A stretch of DNA of 64,000 nt from Kitasatospora aureofaciens (lineage in GTDB: Bacteria; Actinomycetota; Actinomycetes; Streptomycetales; Streptomycetaceae), in contig JODU01000002.1 in the NCBI GenBank assembly GCA_000720845.1, forward strand, positions 1 to 64,000, given 5' to 3'. The notes under the pieces were generated by a model. It searched no databases. It saw only the letters and a list, made by a program, of their open reading frames with translations, and was not told the DNA's origin. A program made the translations under genes and the position numbers. Positions 50,352 through 58,833 of the stretch are shown one piece after another; positions within the stretch are counted from its first letter, which is position 1; the number at the start of each line of letters is the position of its first letter.

Positions 50352-51107
50352 TTGCCTTTTTCCCTGCACCAGGGCGACGCTCTGGCCGTTCTCTCCGGTC
50401 TCCCGGACAGCTGCGTCGACTCCGTCATCACCGACCCGCCGTACAACAGCGGAGGCCGGACCGCGAAGGAGCGCACCACGCGCTCCGCGAAGCAGAAGTA
50501 CACCTCCGCCGATTCCAAGAACGACCTTGCCGACTTCACCGGCGAGAACATGGACCAGCGTTCCTACGGCTTCTGGCTGACGCAGATCATGACCGAGGCC
50601 CACCGGCTGACGAAGACCGGCGGGACCGCGCTGCTGTTCACCGACTGGCGCCAGCTCCCGACCACCACGGACGCGATCCAGGCGGCCGGGTGGCTGTGGC
50701 GGGGTGTGCTGGCCTGGCACAAGCCGCAGGCCAGGCCCCAGAAGGGCCGGTTCACCCAGAACTGCGAATTCATCGTCTGGGCGTCCAAGGGGCCGATCGA
50801 CGGCTCCCGGAACCCGGTCTACCTGCCGGGTATGTACTCGGCTTCGCAGCCCTCGGGGTCCAAGCGCCAGCACATCACGCAGAAGCCGGTCGAGGTGATG
50901 CGCGAGCTGGTCAAGATCAGCCCCGAAGGCGGCACGGTCCTCGACTTCTGCGCCGGCTCCGGCTCCACGGGCGTCGCCGCCCTGCTGGAAGGCCGGGACT
51001 TCATCGGCGTGGAGAAGACCGAGCACTACGCGTCGATCGCGGCCGACCGGCTCACCGAGACGATCCGCGCAACCCTCACGCAGGACGACGTGGTTCTCGC
51101 CGTCTGA
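50352..51107 (+). CDS. Orphan DNA methyltransferase (N4-cytosine/N6-adenine type)
   Basis: 251 residues from TTG 50352; ATG codons further upstream in the same frame would add residues that look non-coding. The catalytic motif IV is I-T-D-P-P-Y-N-S near residue 25. The S-adenosylmethionine motif I comes later, D-F-C-A-G-S-G-S-T-G near residue 205, preceded by Q-K-P-V-E-V-M, so this is the beta-class order. No restriction enzyme gene is beside it. As first gene of the rightward arm it may protect the incoming element from host restriction or mark its DNA. Confidence 0.87.
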   Translation: MPFSLHQGDALAVLSGLPDSCVDSVITDPPYNSGGRTAKERTTRSAKQKYTSADSKNDLADFTGENMDQRSYGFWLTQIMTEAHRLTKTGGTALLFTDWRQLPTTTDAIQAAGWLWRGVLAWHKPQARPQKGRFTQNCEFIVWASKGPIDGSRNPVYLPGMYSASQPSGSKRQHITQKPVEVMRELVKISPEGGTVLDFCAGSGSTGVAALLEGRDFIGVEKTEHYASIAADRLTETIRATLTQDDVVLAV

Positions 51108-51258
51108 TCCGGGTCCTCTCCTGCCGCCAACGCAACCGGCTCCCTGCTGAGCCTCCGGCGGAGCGCCGCCGCAGCGGACGCGCGATTCGCTGTCCGGTCC
51201 GTTCAAGGACGCTTTCGCCCATCTCTTATCCCGTGTCTCGTAGGAGGCCGAACTTTCA

Positions 51259-51909
51259 ATGTCCGAATCCGCAATGCCCTCTGACGATGGGGAGCTGGAG
51301 CCGGTTCGTATTCCGGATCCGCAGTTGGAGGGAATCGAGGCGAGCGTGCGGCGGCTCATGGAGCAGTCGGCGCAACAGGCTCAGCAACTCGACCACCTCG
51401 CATCCGCACCGGCGCCGAGCGGGTCACCGTTCGCCGCGTTCGGCATGCCGGGACTCGGCGGGCCTCCGGCCGCCGCTCCGCCGGAGCCCCGCCCGATCCT
51501 GGAACTCGATGGGGAGGAACGGGAAGACGAACTCGACGCCCTCTCGGACTGGGTCGACGACTTCTTCCTCCCGGTCTACGGGGCGGAGGTCACCACCGCG
51601 GCACCCTGGTGCCTGCAGTGGCAGGAACACGACGACGTCGTGGCCTGGCTCCACGCCCTGTGGCTCGCCTACCAGCAGCACAAGGACCCCGAAGCCGGGC
51701 TCTCCGGGCTGTTCGTGTGGCACCGGGACTTCCTCACCCACGCCGTCGCCGCGATCCGCGCGCCGGGCGGACCGCTGTCGGCCTGCATGACCTCCCCCGA
51801 CCGGCCCGCGCACCGTCTCCTGCCCGGCCCGCCGCCGTCCGTACGCACCGAGACGGCGGCCACGGCGGATGGCGCCGGCACTGCCGAGCCGGGCGAGCCG
51901 ACGCCATGA
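51259..51909 (+). CDS. DUF4913 family protein
   Basis: 216 residues from ATG 51259 with AGGAGG upstream. The N-terminal 80 residues are acidic/Gln-rich with a short coiled coil. The DUF4913 core follows: L-S-D-W-V-D-D-F-F-L-P-V-Y, W-C-L-Q-W-Q-E-H-D-D-V-V-A-W-L, L-W-L-A-Y-Q and W-H-R-D-F-L. The family is common on Streptomyces plasmids and its function is unknown. Its stop overlaps the next ATG (ATGA). Confidence 0.8.
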   Translation: MSESAMPSDDGELEPVRIPDPQLEGIEASVRRLMEQSAQQAQQLDHLASAPAPSGSPFAAFGMPGLGGPPAAAPPEPRPILELDGEEREDELDALSDWVDDFFLPVYGAEVTTAAPWCLQWQEHDDVVAWLHALWLAYQQHKDPEAGLSGLFVWHRDFLTHAVAAIRAPGGPLSACMTSPDRPAHRLLPGPPPSVRTETAATADGAGTAEPGEPTP

Positions 51910-52391
51910 GCGCGGGAGCGGGACAGCCCGCGTTTGCCCTGAGCTTCGACCCCCGCGCGCTGACCGATCTCCTCCAGGCCCCCAGCGATATCCGCGACCT
52001 CACCCTCGCCCACCTGCAGGAAGTCGTGAACGCACAGCGCTTCGGACAGCGCCTCGACGGCGACCTGGAGGGATTCCGGAAGCTGTTCGTGGACCGCCGC
52101 AAGGACTGGCGCGTCGTCTACGGCGTCCGCCCGGCGCCCGCGGAATCCGCCCACCCCAAGGAGATCCACGTCGTCGCGATCCGGCCGCGTGCGGGCAACG
52201 ACGTCTACGACGAGGTCGGCCGCCGCCTGGGGATGACCCGCCGGCCGCTGAGCGCTCGGACGCACGCGGCCCGCTCACGTTCCCCGCAGCTGACCACCCG
52301 TCCTCCCGTGCCCCGGCCCGGTCCGCCGCCTACCGGACTGCCGGGTCTGCCCCGTCCCGCACTCAACCCCGCGCACCATCCCACCCGCTGA
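51906..52391 (+). CDS. RelE/ParE-like protein
   Basis: 161 residues. The first 100 show the RelE/ParE plan: A-L-T-D-L-L, H-L-Q-E-V-V, R-L-D-G-D-L-E-G-F-R-K-L-F-V, then D-W-R-V-V-Y-G-V-R and I-H-V-V-A-I-R-P-R with D-V-Y-D-E-V. The remaining 60 residues are disordered and Pro/Arg-rich. No antitoxin is recognised, though the co-translated DUF4913 protein is a possible partner. Confidence 0.65.
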   Translation: MSAGAGQPAFALSFDPRALTDLLQAPSDIRDLTLAHLQEVVNAQRFGQRLDGDLEGFRKLFVDRRKDWRVVYGVRPAPAESAHPKEIHVVAIRPRAGNDVYDEVGRRLGMTRRPLSARTHAARSRSPQLTTRPPVPRPGPPPTGLPGLPRPALNPAHHPTR

Positions 52392-52409
52392 ACGCACGGA
52401 GCGTCGCCC

Positions 52410-53108
52410 ATGCCCCCTCAACCCGCGCCGACACCCGCCCGGCGTGCGGTCACGCAGCTCGACCACCGCCTCGAAGCGGTCACCGGCCACGACATCGACA
52501 CCCTGTGGGCCTACCGCGACCGCGGCGTCCTCGACGACCCGCACGCCCAGCTGGTCGACCGGCATCGCACCCTGGCCAACGCCCAGATCGGCGTCACCTT
52601 CTACCTCAAGTTGCTCAACCGGCTCACGAGCGGTGAGTTCCCTGTCGACGGTGCCCTCTTCGTACGCATCGACCGCACCGTGGACCAGCTGGAGGAAGCC
52701 GCCAACGCGCGCGACGCCGCCGCCCAAAAGGTGCTCGCCGCCCTGGAGCCCATCGAGGCCGCCGCCGCAGCCTCGACGCCCGACGGAGGACGGCTCTCGA
52801 CCGACGACCGGGCGGCACTGCTCGCCATCGCCGGCGGTGCCAAGCTCCACGAACACCTGCTGACAGGCCGCCTGTCCGTGACCGCCTCCTCCGGCACCCG
52901 CATCCCCTACCCCCAGATGCAGCAGCTGGAACGCGCTGGCCTCACCGTCCGGGACACCAGCCACCCTGTGCACGCCGGCCAGCCCGTCTCCCTCACCGAC
53001 GCCGGACGAGCCGCACTGCTCGATGCCCGCCGGACTCCCACGACGCATGCGCCGAAGAGCCCGGCTCGCCCCGGCGCCTCGCCGTCCACTCCCGCGAAGC
53101 GGCGCTGA
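52410..53108 (+). CDS. Uncharacterised helical protein with winged-helix-like end
   Basis: 232 residues from ATG 52410 (GGAG upstream). The first 130 residues are helical (L-D-H-R-L-E-A-V-T-G-H-D-I-D, V-L-A-A-L-E-P-I-E). Residues about 150-205 (H-E-H-L-L-T-G-R-L-S-V-T-A, Q-Q-L-E-R-A-G-L, V-S-L-T-D-A-G-R-A-A-L) look like a winged helix, similar to the end of the interrupted protein at 15276. DNA binding is plausible. Confidence 0.6.
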   Translation: MPPQPAPTPARRAVTQLDHRLEAVTGHDIDTLWAYRDRGVLDDPHAQLVDRHRTLANAQIGVTFYLKLLNRLTSGEFPVDGALFVRIDRTVDQLEEAANARDAAAQKVLAALEPIEAAAAASTPDGGRLSTDDRAALLAIAGGAKLHEHLLTGRLSVTASSGTRIPYPQMQQLERAGLTVRDTSHPVHAGQPVSLTDAGRAALLDARRTPTTHAPKSPARPGASPSTPAKRR

Positions 53109-53136
53109 ACTGCACCGATCCACCGAAAGGCTCTTG

Positions 53137-53874
53137 TTGTCCCCCACCGAACCGGCGCCGGTCCGGAAGACCATCCCCCACGTCGACTTCGCATTGGACG
53201 ACCTCGACTCCGACGAGGAGAGGTACTTCGACTTCTACCGCAAGGTCGCTGTCCACGAGGACATGCTCGTCCCCCTCGCCGAACACCACGACGGCCCGAA
53301 CAGTTACTACGTGCTGTTCGACCGCGCCGCCACTTGGGGCCCCGGCATGCCCCAGGTCTTGGCCGTTCACCTGCAACGAGACCACGAGAAGCAGACGTTC
53401 AGCTTCGAGCAGGCTCCACTGCCGCTGCCCGCGATGGCACAGTCCTGGCTCATCCACCGCGGCTGCCCACCCGACGCCATCAGTCTCGACCCCGAACTGG
53501 GCCCGCCACCAGCAGACGAGGCCACGCGAGCACTGGAGCGTCGCCTCGTCCGTGACGGCGACCGCTACGCCATGAACTACTCCTACACCAGCGACGACCC
53601 CGACGACAGGGTCATCGTCGTGGTTCTGCAGACCCGGGACGAGCACACCCCCAGCCCGTTCCGCGTGGTGGTCGAGGAGGTCGATACCGAGACGTGGACG
53701 CATACCCTCCGGGAGGGCGGCTTCGACACGGCAGACGAGGCCCTGCAGTGGTGCGACGACCGCCTCACCGGCGAGCCCGGCCTTCTACCGCCAGTGCGTC
53801 CGGCAGCCACCGCCAGCCGCTCGGCTGGTGTCGCCAAGGCCGCTGCCCCGCGCCCGCCCGGCCGTTCTCGCTGA
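53137..53874 (+). CDS. Uncharacterised acidic protein
   Basis: 245 residues from TTG 53137, with AAAGG six bases upstream; longer frames would overlap the previous gene. The composition is strongly acidic (L-D-D-L-D-S-D-E-E-R-Y-F). Strand-rich stretches are seen (Y-Y-V-L-F-D-R-A, V-I-V-V-V-L-Q-T-R-D-E, F-R-V-V-V-E-E-V-D). The alpha/beta order resembles half of a DUF317 repeat but the S-P-D-G motif is missing. No function known. Confidence 0.55.
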   Translation: MSPTEPAPVRKTIPHVDFALDDLDSDEERYFDFYRKVAVHEDMLVPLAEHHDGPNSYYVLFDRAATWGPGMPQVLAVHLQRDHEKQTFSFEQAPLPLPAMAQSWLIHRGCPPDAISLDPELGPPPADEATRALERRLVRDGDRYAMNYSYTSDDPDDRVIVVVLQTRDEHTPSPFRVVVEEVDTETWTHTLREGGFDTADEALQWCDDRLTGEPGLLPPVRPAATASRSAGVAKAAAPRPPGRSR

Positions 53875-53897
53875 ACGCTATTCCAGCCGCGGGCGGC

Positions 53898-53947
53898 GCA
53901 ACATAGCCGACGATCGCCGGTTAGCCAAACCGGCGATTCTCCGGACT
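53898..53947 (+). promoter_or_regulatory. Conserved 50-bp hairpin element, copy B
   Basis: The inverted repeat ATCGCCGGTT / AACCGGCGAT with AGCCA between (53913-53937) is flanked by GCAACATAGCC and CTCCGGACT. It is the reverse complement of copy A at 30511-30560, with paired changes in the outer arm bases. It begins 24 bp after a stop codon and lies about 75 bp before the secreted protein gene. Confidence 0.6.
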
Positions 53948-54021
53948 CTTATACAGCCGCCGGGACAACTCCCGCGGCCCCTTCCCCGCATTCCCTGTGC
54001 CTTCACGGAGGTTTCATCCGC

Positions 54022-54375
54022 ATGCGCTCCACCCGAATCGCCATATCCGCGGCGATGCTCGGCGCGCTCGCGCTGCCGGCGCTGTCCGCCACCCCCGCCA
54101 GCGCCGCGACCGTACCCACCGCAGCAACCGCCACCCGTGCCGTGAGCTGCCACAACCTGCCGCCGCTCCCGTACGCGGTGCACACCAAGGCCGTGACCAT
54201 CCGGTCCAAGGCCAGCTCAAAGTCCACTGCGCTCGGCGTGCTCTACAAGAGCCACAAGTTCAGCGTGGCCAAGAAGAGCGGCAACTGGCTCTACATCACG
54301 GACAAGACGACCGGCGTCAAGGGCTGGGTCTCCGGCACGTACGTCTACCGCGACGTCCGCATGTGCCTGGACTGA
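54022..54375 (+). CDS. Secreted SH3-like protein
   Basis: 117 residues from ATG 54022 with a GGAGG site. The signal peptide (R-I-A-I-S-A-A-M-L-G-A-L-A-L-P-A-L) ends near T-P-A-S-A-A. The mature domain has V-T-I-R-S-K-A-S-S-K-S-T-A-L-G-V-L, W-L-Y-I-T-D, G-W-V-S-G-T-Y-V, the bacterial SH3 pattern, and two Cys. It pairs with the 48166 protein on the other arm. It follows hairpin copy B. Confidence 0.78.
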   Translation: MRSTRIAISAAMLGALALPALSATPASAATVPTAATATRAVSCHNLPPLPYAVHTKAVTIRSKASSKSTALGVLYKSHKFSVAKKSGNWLYITDKTTGVKGWVSGTYVYRDVRMCLD

Positions 54376-54475
54376 CCGACCGGATCCAGCGCGTCCCGCC
54401 AAGCAGCGCGGGCGCCGAATACAGCCGCCCCTCACATTTCCCAGGCACCGGCCTTTCCAGAACAGGAGATCCCTT

Positions 54476-54958
54476 TTGACTGACGGCATATCCGAGGAGT
54501 CTGCGGATGTCGTGGGCGTGCTCACCGAACGGATCGAGGCCCGCTTCGACATGGGCATGGACCAGCTGAAGGCCGCGGTCGCCGCCGCTCCGACCGCGAA
54601 CCCCGACGCCACCGACGTCGTCAAGTGGCACGGCCTTCTCGTCGAGGCCCAGTCCGTGCTGGAGCGCGCGGAGGACGACCTCCTCGCGGCCCTTGAGACC
54701 CAGCCCAGCGAGGTCGACGACCCGACGATGGGCCTCGCCCACCGGGTGAACGCCGCCGTCACCGCCCGCGACGGCCGGGCCATGGTCGTGCGGTGGCTCC
54801 TCGACCCGGACGCCCCGGGGAAGAAGGACCTCGCCGCACAGCGCCTGGCCCGCCTCCGGCCCCGGAACGGCCCGGCGGTGCAGACCAGCGCCCCCAACCG
54901 GCCGGCAGGGACACCCGCGCCGGCGTCGGCGTGGCGGCCGGCACGGTCCGCCCGATGA
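54476..54958 (+). CDS. Uncharacterised small protein
   Basis: 160 residues from TTG 54476 with GGAG upstream. The core is helical (V-L-T-E-R-I-E-A-R-F-D-M-G-M-D-Q-L, L-E-R-A-E-D-D-L-L-A-A-L) and the last 50 residues are basic and Pro-rich. It is first in a run of three coupled genes of similar size and look. Confidence 0.55.
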   Translation: MTDGISEESADVVGVLTERIEARFDMGMDQLKAAVAAAPTANPDATDVVKWHGLLVEAQSVLERAEDDLLAALETQPSEVDDPTMGLAHRVNAAVTARDGRAMVVRWLLDPDAPGKKDLAAQRLARLRPRNGPAVQTSAPNRPAGTPAPASAWRPARSAR

Positions 54959-55398
54959 GCCGGGACAAGGCCAGCACCATGGACACCGACCTGCAGAAGG
55001 TCTTCGGGAACCCGGTACCCGAGCTGTACGAGGCGGCGTGCGGCCATGATGCTCCACCCGCGCTCGCCCGCGCTCTGGAGCTGCGCTCGTTCCTGGCGCT
55101 CACCGAGGATCAGATCGCCCGCGTCCGCGACCGCGTCCACGCCGACATGGATCCCGCCCGCGACATGGGCGAACTGTCGGCGGACACGCTCCGCTTCGAT
55201 GCGCAGTGGCTGGAAGCGGCACTGGAGGCCCGCGACGGCTACCGCGCCGCACTCGGCGAGGTGCTGCGCACCGTGCGCCCGCCTGCTCAGCAGGCCCGGC
55301 CTGTCCGTACGGCACAGCTCAGGGCCACCGCCACCCTGCGCCCGTCTGCCGCCCCGGCACCTCAGCGTGCCGGGGCGGCCCGGGCCCGCCGACCGTGA
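54955..55398 (+). CDS. Uncharacterised small helical protein
   Basis: 147 residues; its ATG overlaps the previous stop (ATGA). It contains L-Y-E-A-A-C-G-H-D, I-A-R-V-R-D-R-V-H-A-D-M-D and L-R-F-D-A-Q-W-L-E-A-A-L-E-A-R-D. It resembles the next protein (L-Y-G-A-P-L, H-D-A-L-A-L-A-E-R, D-F-H-R-D), so the two are probably tandem duplicates. Confidence 0.55.
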   Translation: MSRDKASTMDTDLQKVFGNPVPELYEAACGHDAPPALARALELRSFLALTEDQIARVRDRVHADMDPARDMGELSADTLRFDAQWLEAALEARDGYRAALGEVLRTVRPPAQQARPVRTAQLRATATLRPSAAPAPQRAGAARARRP

Positions 55399-55408
55399 AG
55401 GCCCTCGA

Positions 55409-55822
55409 TTGCCCCACCTCACGTCCACCGACATAGCCGGACGGATCGAGGACCTGTACGGCGCACCGCTCGCCGACCTCGAAGCCCATGCACAGGACCA
55501 GCCACCCGGCATGCTCTCCGCCCTGCTCGGCATGCACGACGCCCTCGCCCTGGCCGAGCGCAGCATCGACTTCCACCGCGACCACCTCACCCGGGCCCTT
55601 GACCCTGAGCGGCAGATCGGCCCGCAGGAGGTGTCCCACCTCCTCGACGGCACCCGTCGGCTCGCCGAAGCCGTCGCCGTCCGCGAGGCCCAGGCCACAT
55701 CGGTCGCCGCCGTCCTGCAGAGCCTGGCCCGCGTCCCGGCCCCGACCTCTGCCTCCCCGGCTCCCACGCTGCCTGCCCCGGCCGCGCCCCTTGCGGCGCA
55801 GAGCGCGGCACACAGCCGCTGA
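55409..55822 (+). CDS. Uncharacterised small helical protein
   Basis: 137 residues from TTG 55409 with AAGG upstream. It has I-E-D-L-Y-G-A-P-L-A-D-L-E, M-H-D-A-L-A-L-A-E-R-S-I-D-F and L-L-D-G-T-R-R-L-A-E-A-V, similar in order to the previous protein. An Ala/Pro-rich end follows. No function known. Confidence 0.55.
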   Translation: MPHLTSTDIAGRIEDLYGAPLADLEAHAQDQPPGMLSALLGMHDALALAERSIDFHRDHLTRALDPERQIGPQEVSHLLDGTRRLAEAVAVREAQATSVAAVLQSLARVPAPTSASPAPTLPAPAAPLAAQSAAHSR

Positions 55823-55863
55823 CCCCCAGGCACCCCCCTTCCTTTCATTCAGGAGTTCCTCCC

Positions 55864-56706
55864 TTGGCCATCACTGCTCTGCCCCCGGACACCGAGGCCG
55901 ACATCGCCCGGGTCACCGAGGCCCTCGCCATGATCACCCCGCGCTGGAACGTGAGGATCCTGCTGGCCCTCTCCGGACCGCCGCTGCGCTACAGCGAGCT
56001 GGCGGCCAAGGTGTCCTGGCTGCAGAACGGTCAGCTCCACCCCAAGCTCAAGTCGTTGTGCGACGCCGGTCTCGTCGAGCGCACCGAACACACCGCACGC
56101 CACGTGACCTACGGCCACACCGAGCGGGCCACTGCGCTGCTGCCGATCCTGCCGATGATCGTCACCTGGGCCGAAGAGCACTTGGAGAAGGCGGAACGCC
56201 CGCTGGCCGCCATCGAGCAGATCGAAGACAGCCTCACCCTGCTCACCCGGCGCCACGCCGCCGCCATCCTGTGGGTGCTCAAGTCGCGCGAGGAGGTCAG
56301 CGGCCGGGTTCTGGCCCGGATCGTGATGCCCAGCAGCGACTGGACCAACATCTACCCGCCGTTGCGCCAGCTCGTTGCCGACGGCCTGGCCGACACCGAA
56401 GGCAACGGCCGCCCCTACCGGCTGTCCGCCGCCGGCGACGCCCTGGGCCCCGTCCTCGGCACGCTCTCCGCCTGGTCCGCCGGACAACCCCTCGACCAGG
56501 CGGCCCATCACCCCGTCTGGGGCCAGCCGCAGGCCAAGAGCAAGCCGAGGCCGTGGGTCAGCAGCCCGTCACGGCCGGCGCCTGCGGCGCTGCCACCCGC
56601 TCGGGCGGTTGGGTCGTCCCCGGTGTGGCACCACCGCGACCTCTTCTCGCATGCCGCCGCCGGCCGCCCGACGGCAGCCATCCCGGCGGGAGGCCCGCGC
56701 CGATGA
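55864..56706 (+). CDS. Tandem HxlR-type winged-helix regulator
   Basis: 280 residues from TTG 55864. Two HxlR-like winged helices are visible. The first (about 12-105) has P-R-W-N-V-R-I-L-L-A-L, R-Y-S-E-L-A, L-H-P-K-L-K-S-L-C-D-A-G-L-V-E-R and V-T-Y-G-H-T. The second (about 125-205) has R-R-H-A-A-A-I-L-W-V-L and I-Y-P-P-L-R-Q-L-V-A-D-G-L. The tail is disordered. It probably controls the transporter and ligase genes that follow. Confidence 0.78.
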   Translation: MAITALPPDTEADIARVTEALAMITPRWNVRILLALSGPPLRYSELAAKVSWLQNGQLHPKLKSLCDAGLVERTEHTARHVTYGHTERATALLPILPMIVTWAEEHLEKAERPLAAIEQIEDSLTLLTRRHAAAILWVLKSREEVSGRVLARIVMPSSDWTNIYPPLRQLVADGLADTEGNGRPYRLSAAGDALGPVLGTLSAWSAGQPLDQAAHHPVWGQPQAKSKPRPWVSSPSRPAPAALPPARAVGSSPVWHHRDLFSHAAAGRPTAAIPAGGPRR

Positions 56707-57218
56707 GCAGCTTCTTCGCCTCTGCCGCAGCGCGCCACGCTGTCGACGTGCTCGCCTCGCGCTCCTTGATCCGTCTGGTCACCGAGATCGACGACAACGG
56801 CGCCATACCGCCGCGACGGCTCGCCGGGACTCTGTCCGACCTCTCCCCGCACCAGCTGCGAGGCGCCTCCGACACGGCCCGCACCTACGGTCTCGTCCGG
56901 GTCGCGCCCGGCGCCGGCCTGGAACTGACCGAATCCGGGCAGGAACTGGCTGACCTGTACGACGCGCTAGCCCGGTGGGCGCGGCGTCACTCGGTCCCCG
57001 CCGCCGTCTGCGAGTTCAGCAGCCGTGTCCGGCATGTCCTCGGCCTGCTGGCACCATCGCTCACTCCTGGGAATGCCGACCGCCCCAGCCCTCTGGCCGA
57101 TGTGCGCCCCATCAGTGTGGAGGCTGAGGCGGAGCTGGCCTGTGCCCGCACGTCTCTGATCCAGTGGCTGGTTGGCAACCCCCAGGTGGCCAGGGCCGAA
57201 CCCGAGCGGGCCGCGTGA
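56703..57218 (+). CDS. Winged-helix-like regulator
   Basis: 171 residues, ATGA overlap with the previous gene. The pattern R-H-A-V-D-V-L-A-S-R-S-L-I-R-L, P-R-R-L-A-G-T-L-S-D-L-S-P-H-Q-L-R-G-A, Y-G-L-V-R-V and L-E-L-T-E-S-G-Q-E-L-A is a winged helix related to HxlR/MarR proteins. It may form a pair with the tandem HxlR protein. Confidence 0.7.
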   Translation: MSSFFASAAARHAVDVLASRSLIRLVTEIDDNGAIPPRRLAGTLSDLSPHQLRGASDTARTYGLVRVAPGAGLELTESGQELADLYDALARWARRHSVPAAVCEFSSRVRHVLGLLAPSLTPGNADRPSPLADVRPISVEAEAELACARTSLIQWLVGNPQVARAEPERAA

Positions 57219-58450
57219 GCGCAGCGGTCGCACCCCGGCATGCACGCCACACGGCCGGGCTGATGAGCAGCATCTACCTGCCGCGCACGGCGGACGCGTT
57301 GGCGTTCGCGATGTCCACCTACGGCATCCCGTTGCTCGTCTTGGCCACAACTGGCTCCGCCGTGCTGACGGGTGCCGCCTTCGCCCTGGAGTGGATCCCG
57401 CGCTTGGCTGCGTTCGGGTGGGCCGGATCGATCGTCGACCGGCGTGGCGCCTCGGTGGTCTTCCACCTCGCCTCCCTGGGGCGGGCGTTGGTTCTCGCCG
57501 TCGGCGCGGTGCTGCTGTACCTCTACCCCTCCGGCACCGTGGCGAGCGCGACAGCGATGGTGCTCGCGGCGGCGACCGGCGTGCTCACCGAGTTCAGCTA
57601 CATCGCGACCGAGACCGCCGGAGCCGCCGCCGGCCGACGAGCCGGACCTCGGGCCCACCGTGTCCAGGCCGTCCTGCTCGGCATCGACCAGACCGCGACC
57701 CTGGCCGGACCGGCGCTCGCCGGCGTGCTGCTGCTCGCCGGGCCGCCGTCGATGCTCGCAGTGGTCACGGTGTTCTCGCTGCTCGCCGCGCTGCTCGCCC
57801 TGCGCACCCCGCCCTCGCCCGTTGCCCCGGCCCGCGCGCCGAAGGGGCGGCCTGGCGCCGGGCTCGTCACGGGGTGGCGCACCATCCGCGCGCTCCCCGC
57901 GCTCGGCTGGTTGGTGGCCGGGCTGACCCTGTCCAACCTGTCTGTCGGCCTTCTCCAAGCAGCTGGTCCGGTGATCGTCGTCCAGCACTTCGGGCAGTCC
58001 ACGACGGCTGTCGGCCTGGTGTGGTCCGCCGCAGCGGCGGCCACCTTGGTGGCCGTCACCGTCTGTCGGTTCGTGTTGGACCGCCTGGGCCTGTGGCCGG
58101 TGGGAGCAGCCTGCTCCGTCATCGCTTCGCTCGCCTGTCTCGCTGCCGCCCTGGCCCCCGACTACCTGTCCTACCTGGTCATGGTCGCGGTCTTGATGGC
58201 AGCCGATGGTGGCCTGGCGGTCGTCCTGCGCACCCTGCGCTCCCGCCTGATCCCTCCAGAGGCGTTCGGCAGCACCCTGTCGGCCACCATCCTCATCCTC
58301 CTGCTGCCCTTCCCCGTCGCCGGCGTGCTCACCGCGCTCACCCCGCCCGACGCGCTGGGCCACGTCATCACCGCCTGCGCCGCCCTGCAAACACTCGGTC
58401 TGTTCTGTGCCTTCGCCCGCCTGCGCAACGACCCCGCCCTGCGCACCTGA
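57215..58450 (+). CDS. MFS transporter
   Basis: 411 residues with about twelve membrane helices; GTG 57215 overlaps the previous stop. Signs of the family are W-A-G-S-I-V-D-R-R-G-A in the loop between helices 2 and 3 and a cytoplasmic basic loop in the middle (A-R-A-P-K-G-R-P-G). It resembles multidrug and metabolite exporters of the enterobactin-exporter type. In an operon with an ATP-grasp ligase it probably exports the product. Confidence 0.82.
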   Translation: MSAAVAPRHARHTAGLMSSIYLPRTADALAFAMSTYGIPLLVLATTGSAVLTGAAFALEWIPRLAAFGWAGSIVDRRGASVVFHLASLGRALVLAVGAVLLYLYPSGTVASATAMVLAAATGVLTEFSYIATETAGAAAGRRAGPRAHRVQAVLLGIDQTATLAGPALAGVLLLAGPPSMLAVVTVFSLLAALLALRTPPSPVAPARAPKGRPGAGLVTGWRTIRALPALGWLVAGLTLSNLSVGLLQAAGPVIVVQHFGQSTTAVGLVWSAAAAATLVAVTVCRFVLDRLGLWPVGAACSVIASLACLAAALAPDYLSYLVMVAVLMAADGGLAVVLRTLRSRLIPPEAFGSTLSATILILLLPFPVAGVLTALTPPDALGHVITACAALQTLGLFCAFARLRNDPALRT

Positions 58451-58481
58451 CCCTGCTGTCCCCAGCCTGTGGAGAACCCTC

Positions 58482-58784
58482 ATGGCCATCGCCGCCCTCG
58501 GGTCGCACCGAGCGACCGGCCGCACCATCACCGAGCAGTTCCACGCCTTCGATGCCCGCAACCCGCACGTATACCGCGCTCTGGAGCGCATGGCCGCACG
58601 CCGCCTGGCCGCCGGTGCCACCCGTATCAGCCTCAAGGACCTCTTCGAAGACCTTCGCCGCCAACTCCCGTACGGCATCGCCGGACTGAACAACAACTTC
58701 ACCGCTCTCTACGCCCGTCGCCTCATCGACGACCACCCCCACTGGGCCCACGCGTTCGAGCTGCGGCGGCGCCGCGCCGCCTGA
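58482..58784 (+). CDS. Small phage/plasmid-type protein
   Basis: 100 residues from ATG 58482. It shows V-Y-R-A-L-E-R-M-A-A-R-R-L-A-A-G, R-I-S-L-K-D-L-F-E-D-L-R and G-L-N-N-N-F-T-A-L-Y-A-R-R-L-I, a motif set I recall from short phage proteins. A winged-helix fold with DNA binding is possible. Why it sits in the transporter/ligase operon is unclear. Confidence 0.6.
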   Translation: MAIAALGSHRATGRTITEQFHAFDARNPHVYRALERMAARRLAAGATRISLKDLFEDLRRQLPYGIAGLNNNFTALYARRLIDDHPHWAHAFELRRRRAA

Positions 58785-58833
58785 GACACCCCCTTTCCCT
58801 GCCCTGCCGTCCCTCGATACGGAGAATTCCCTC

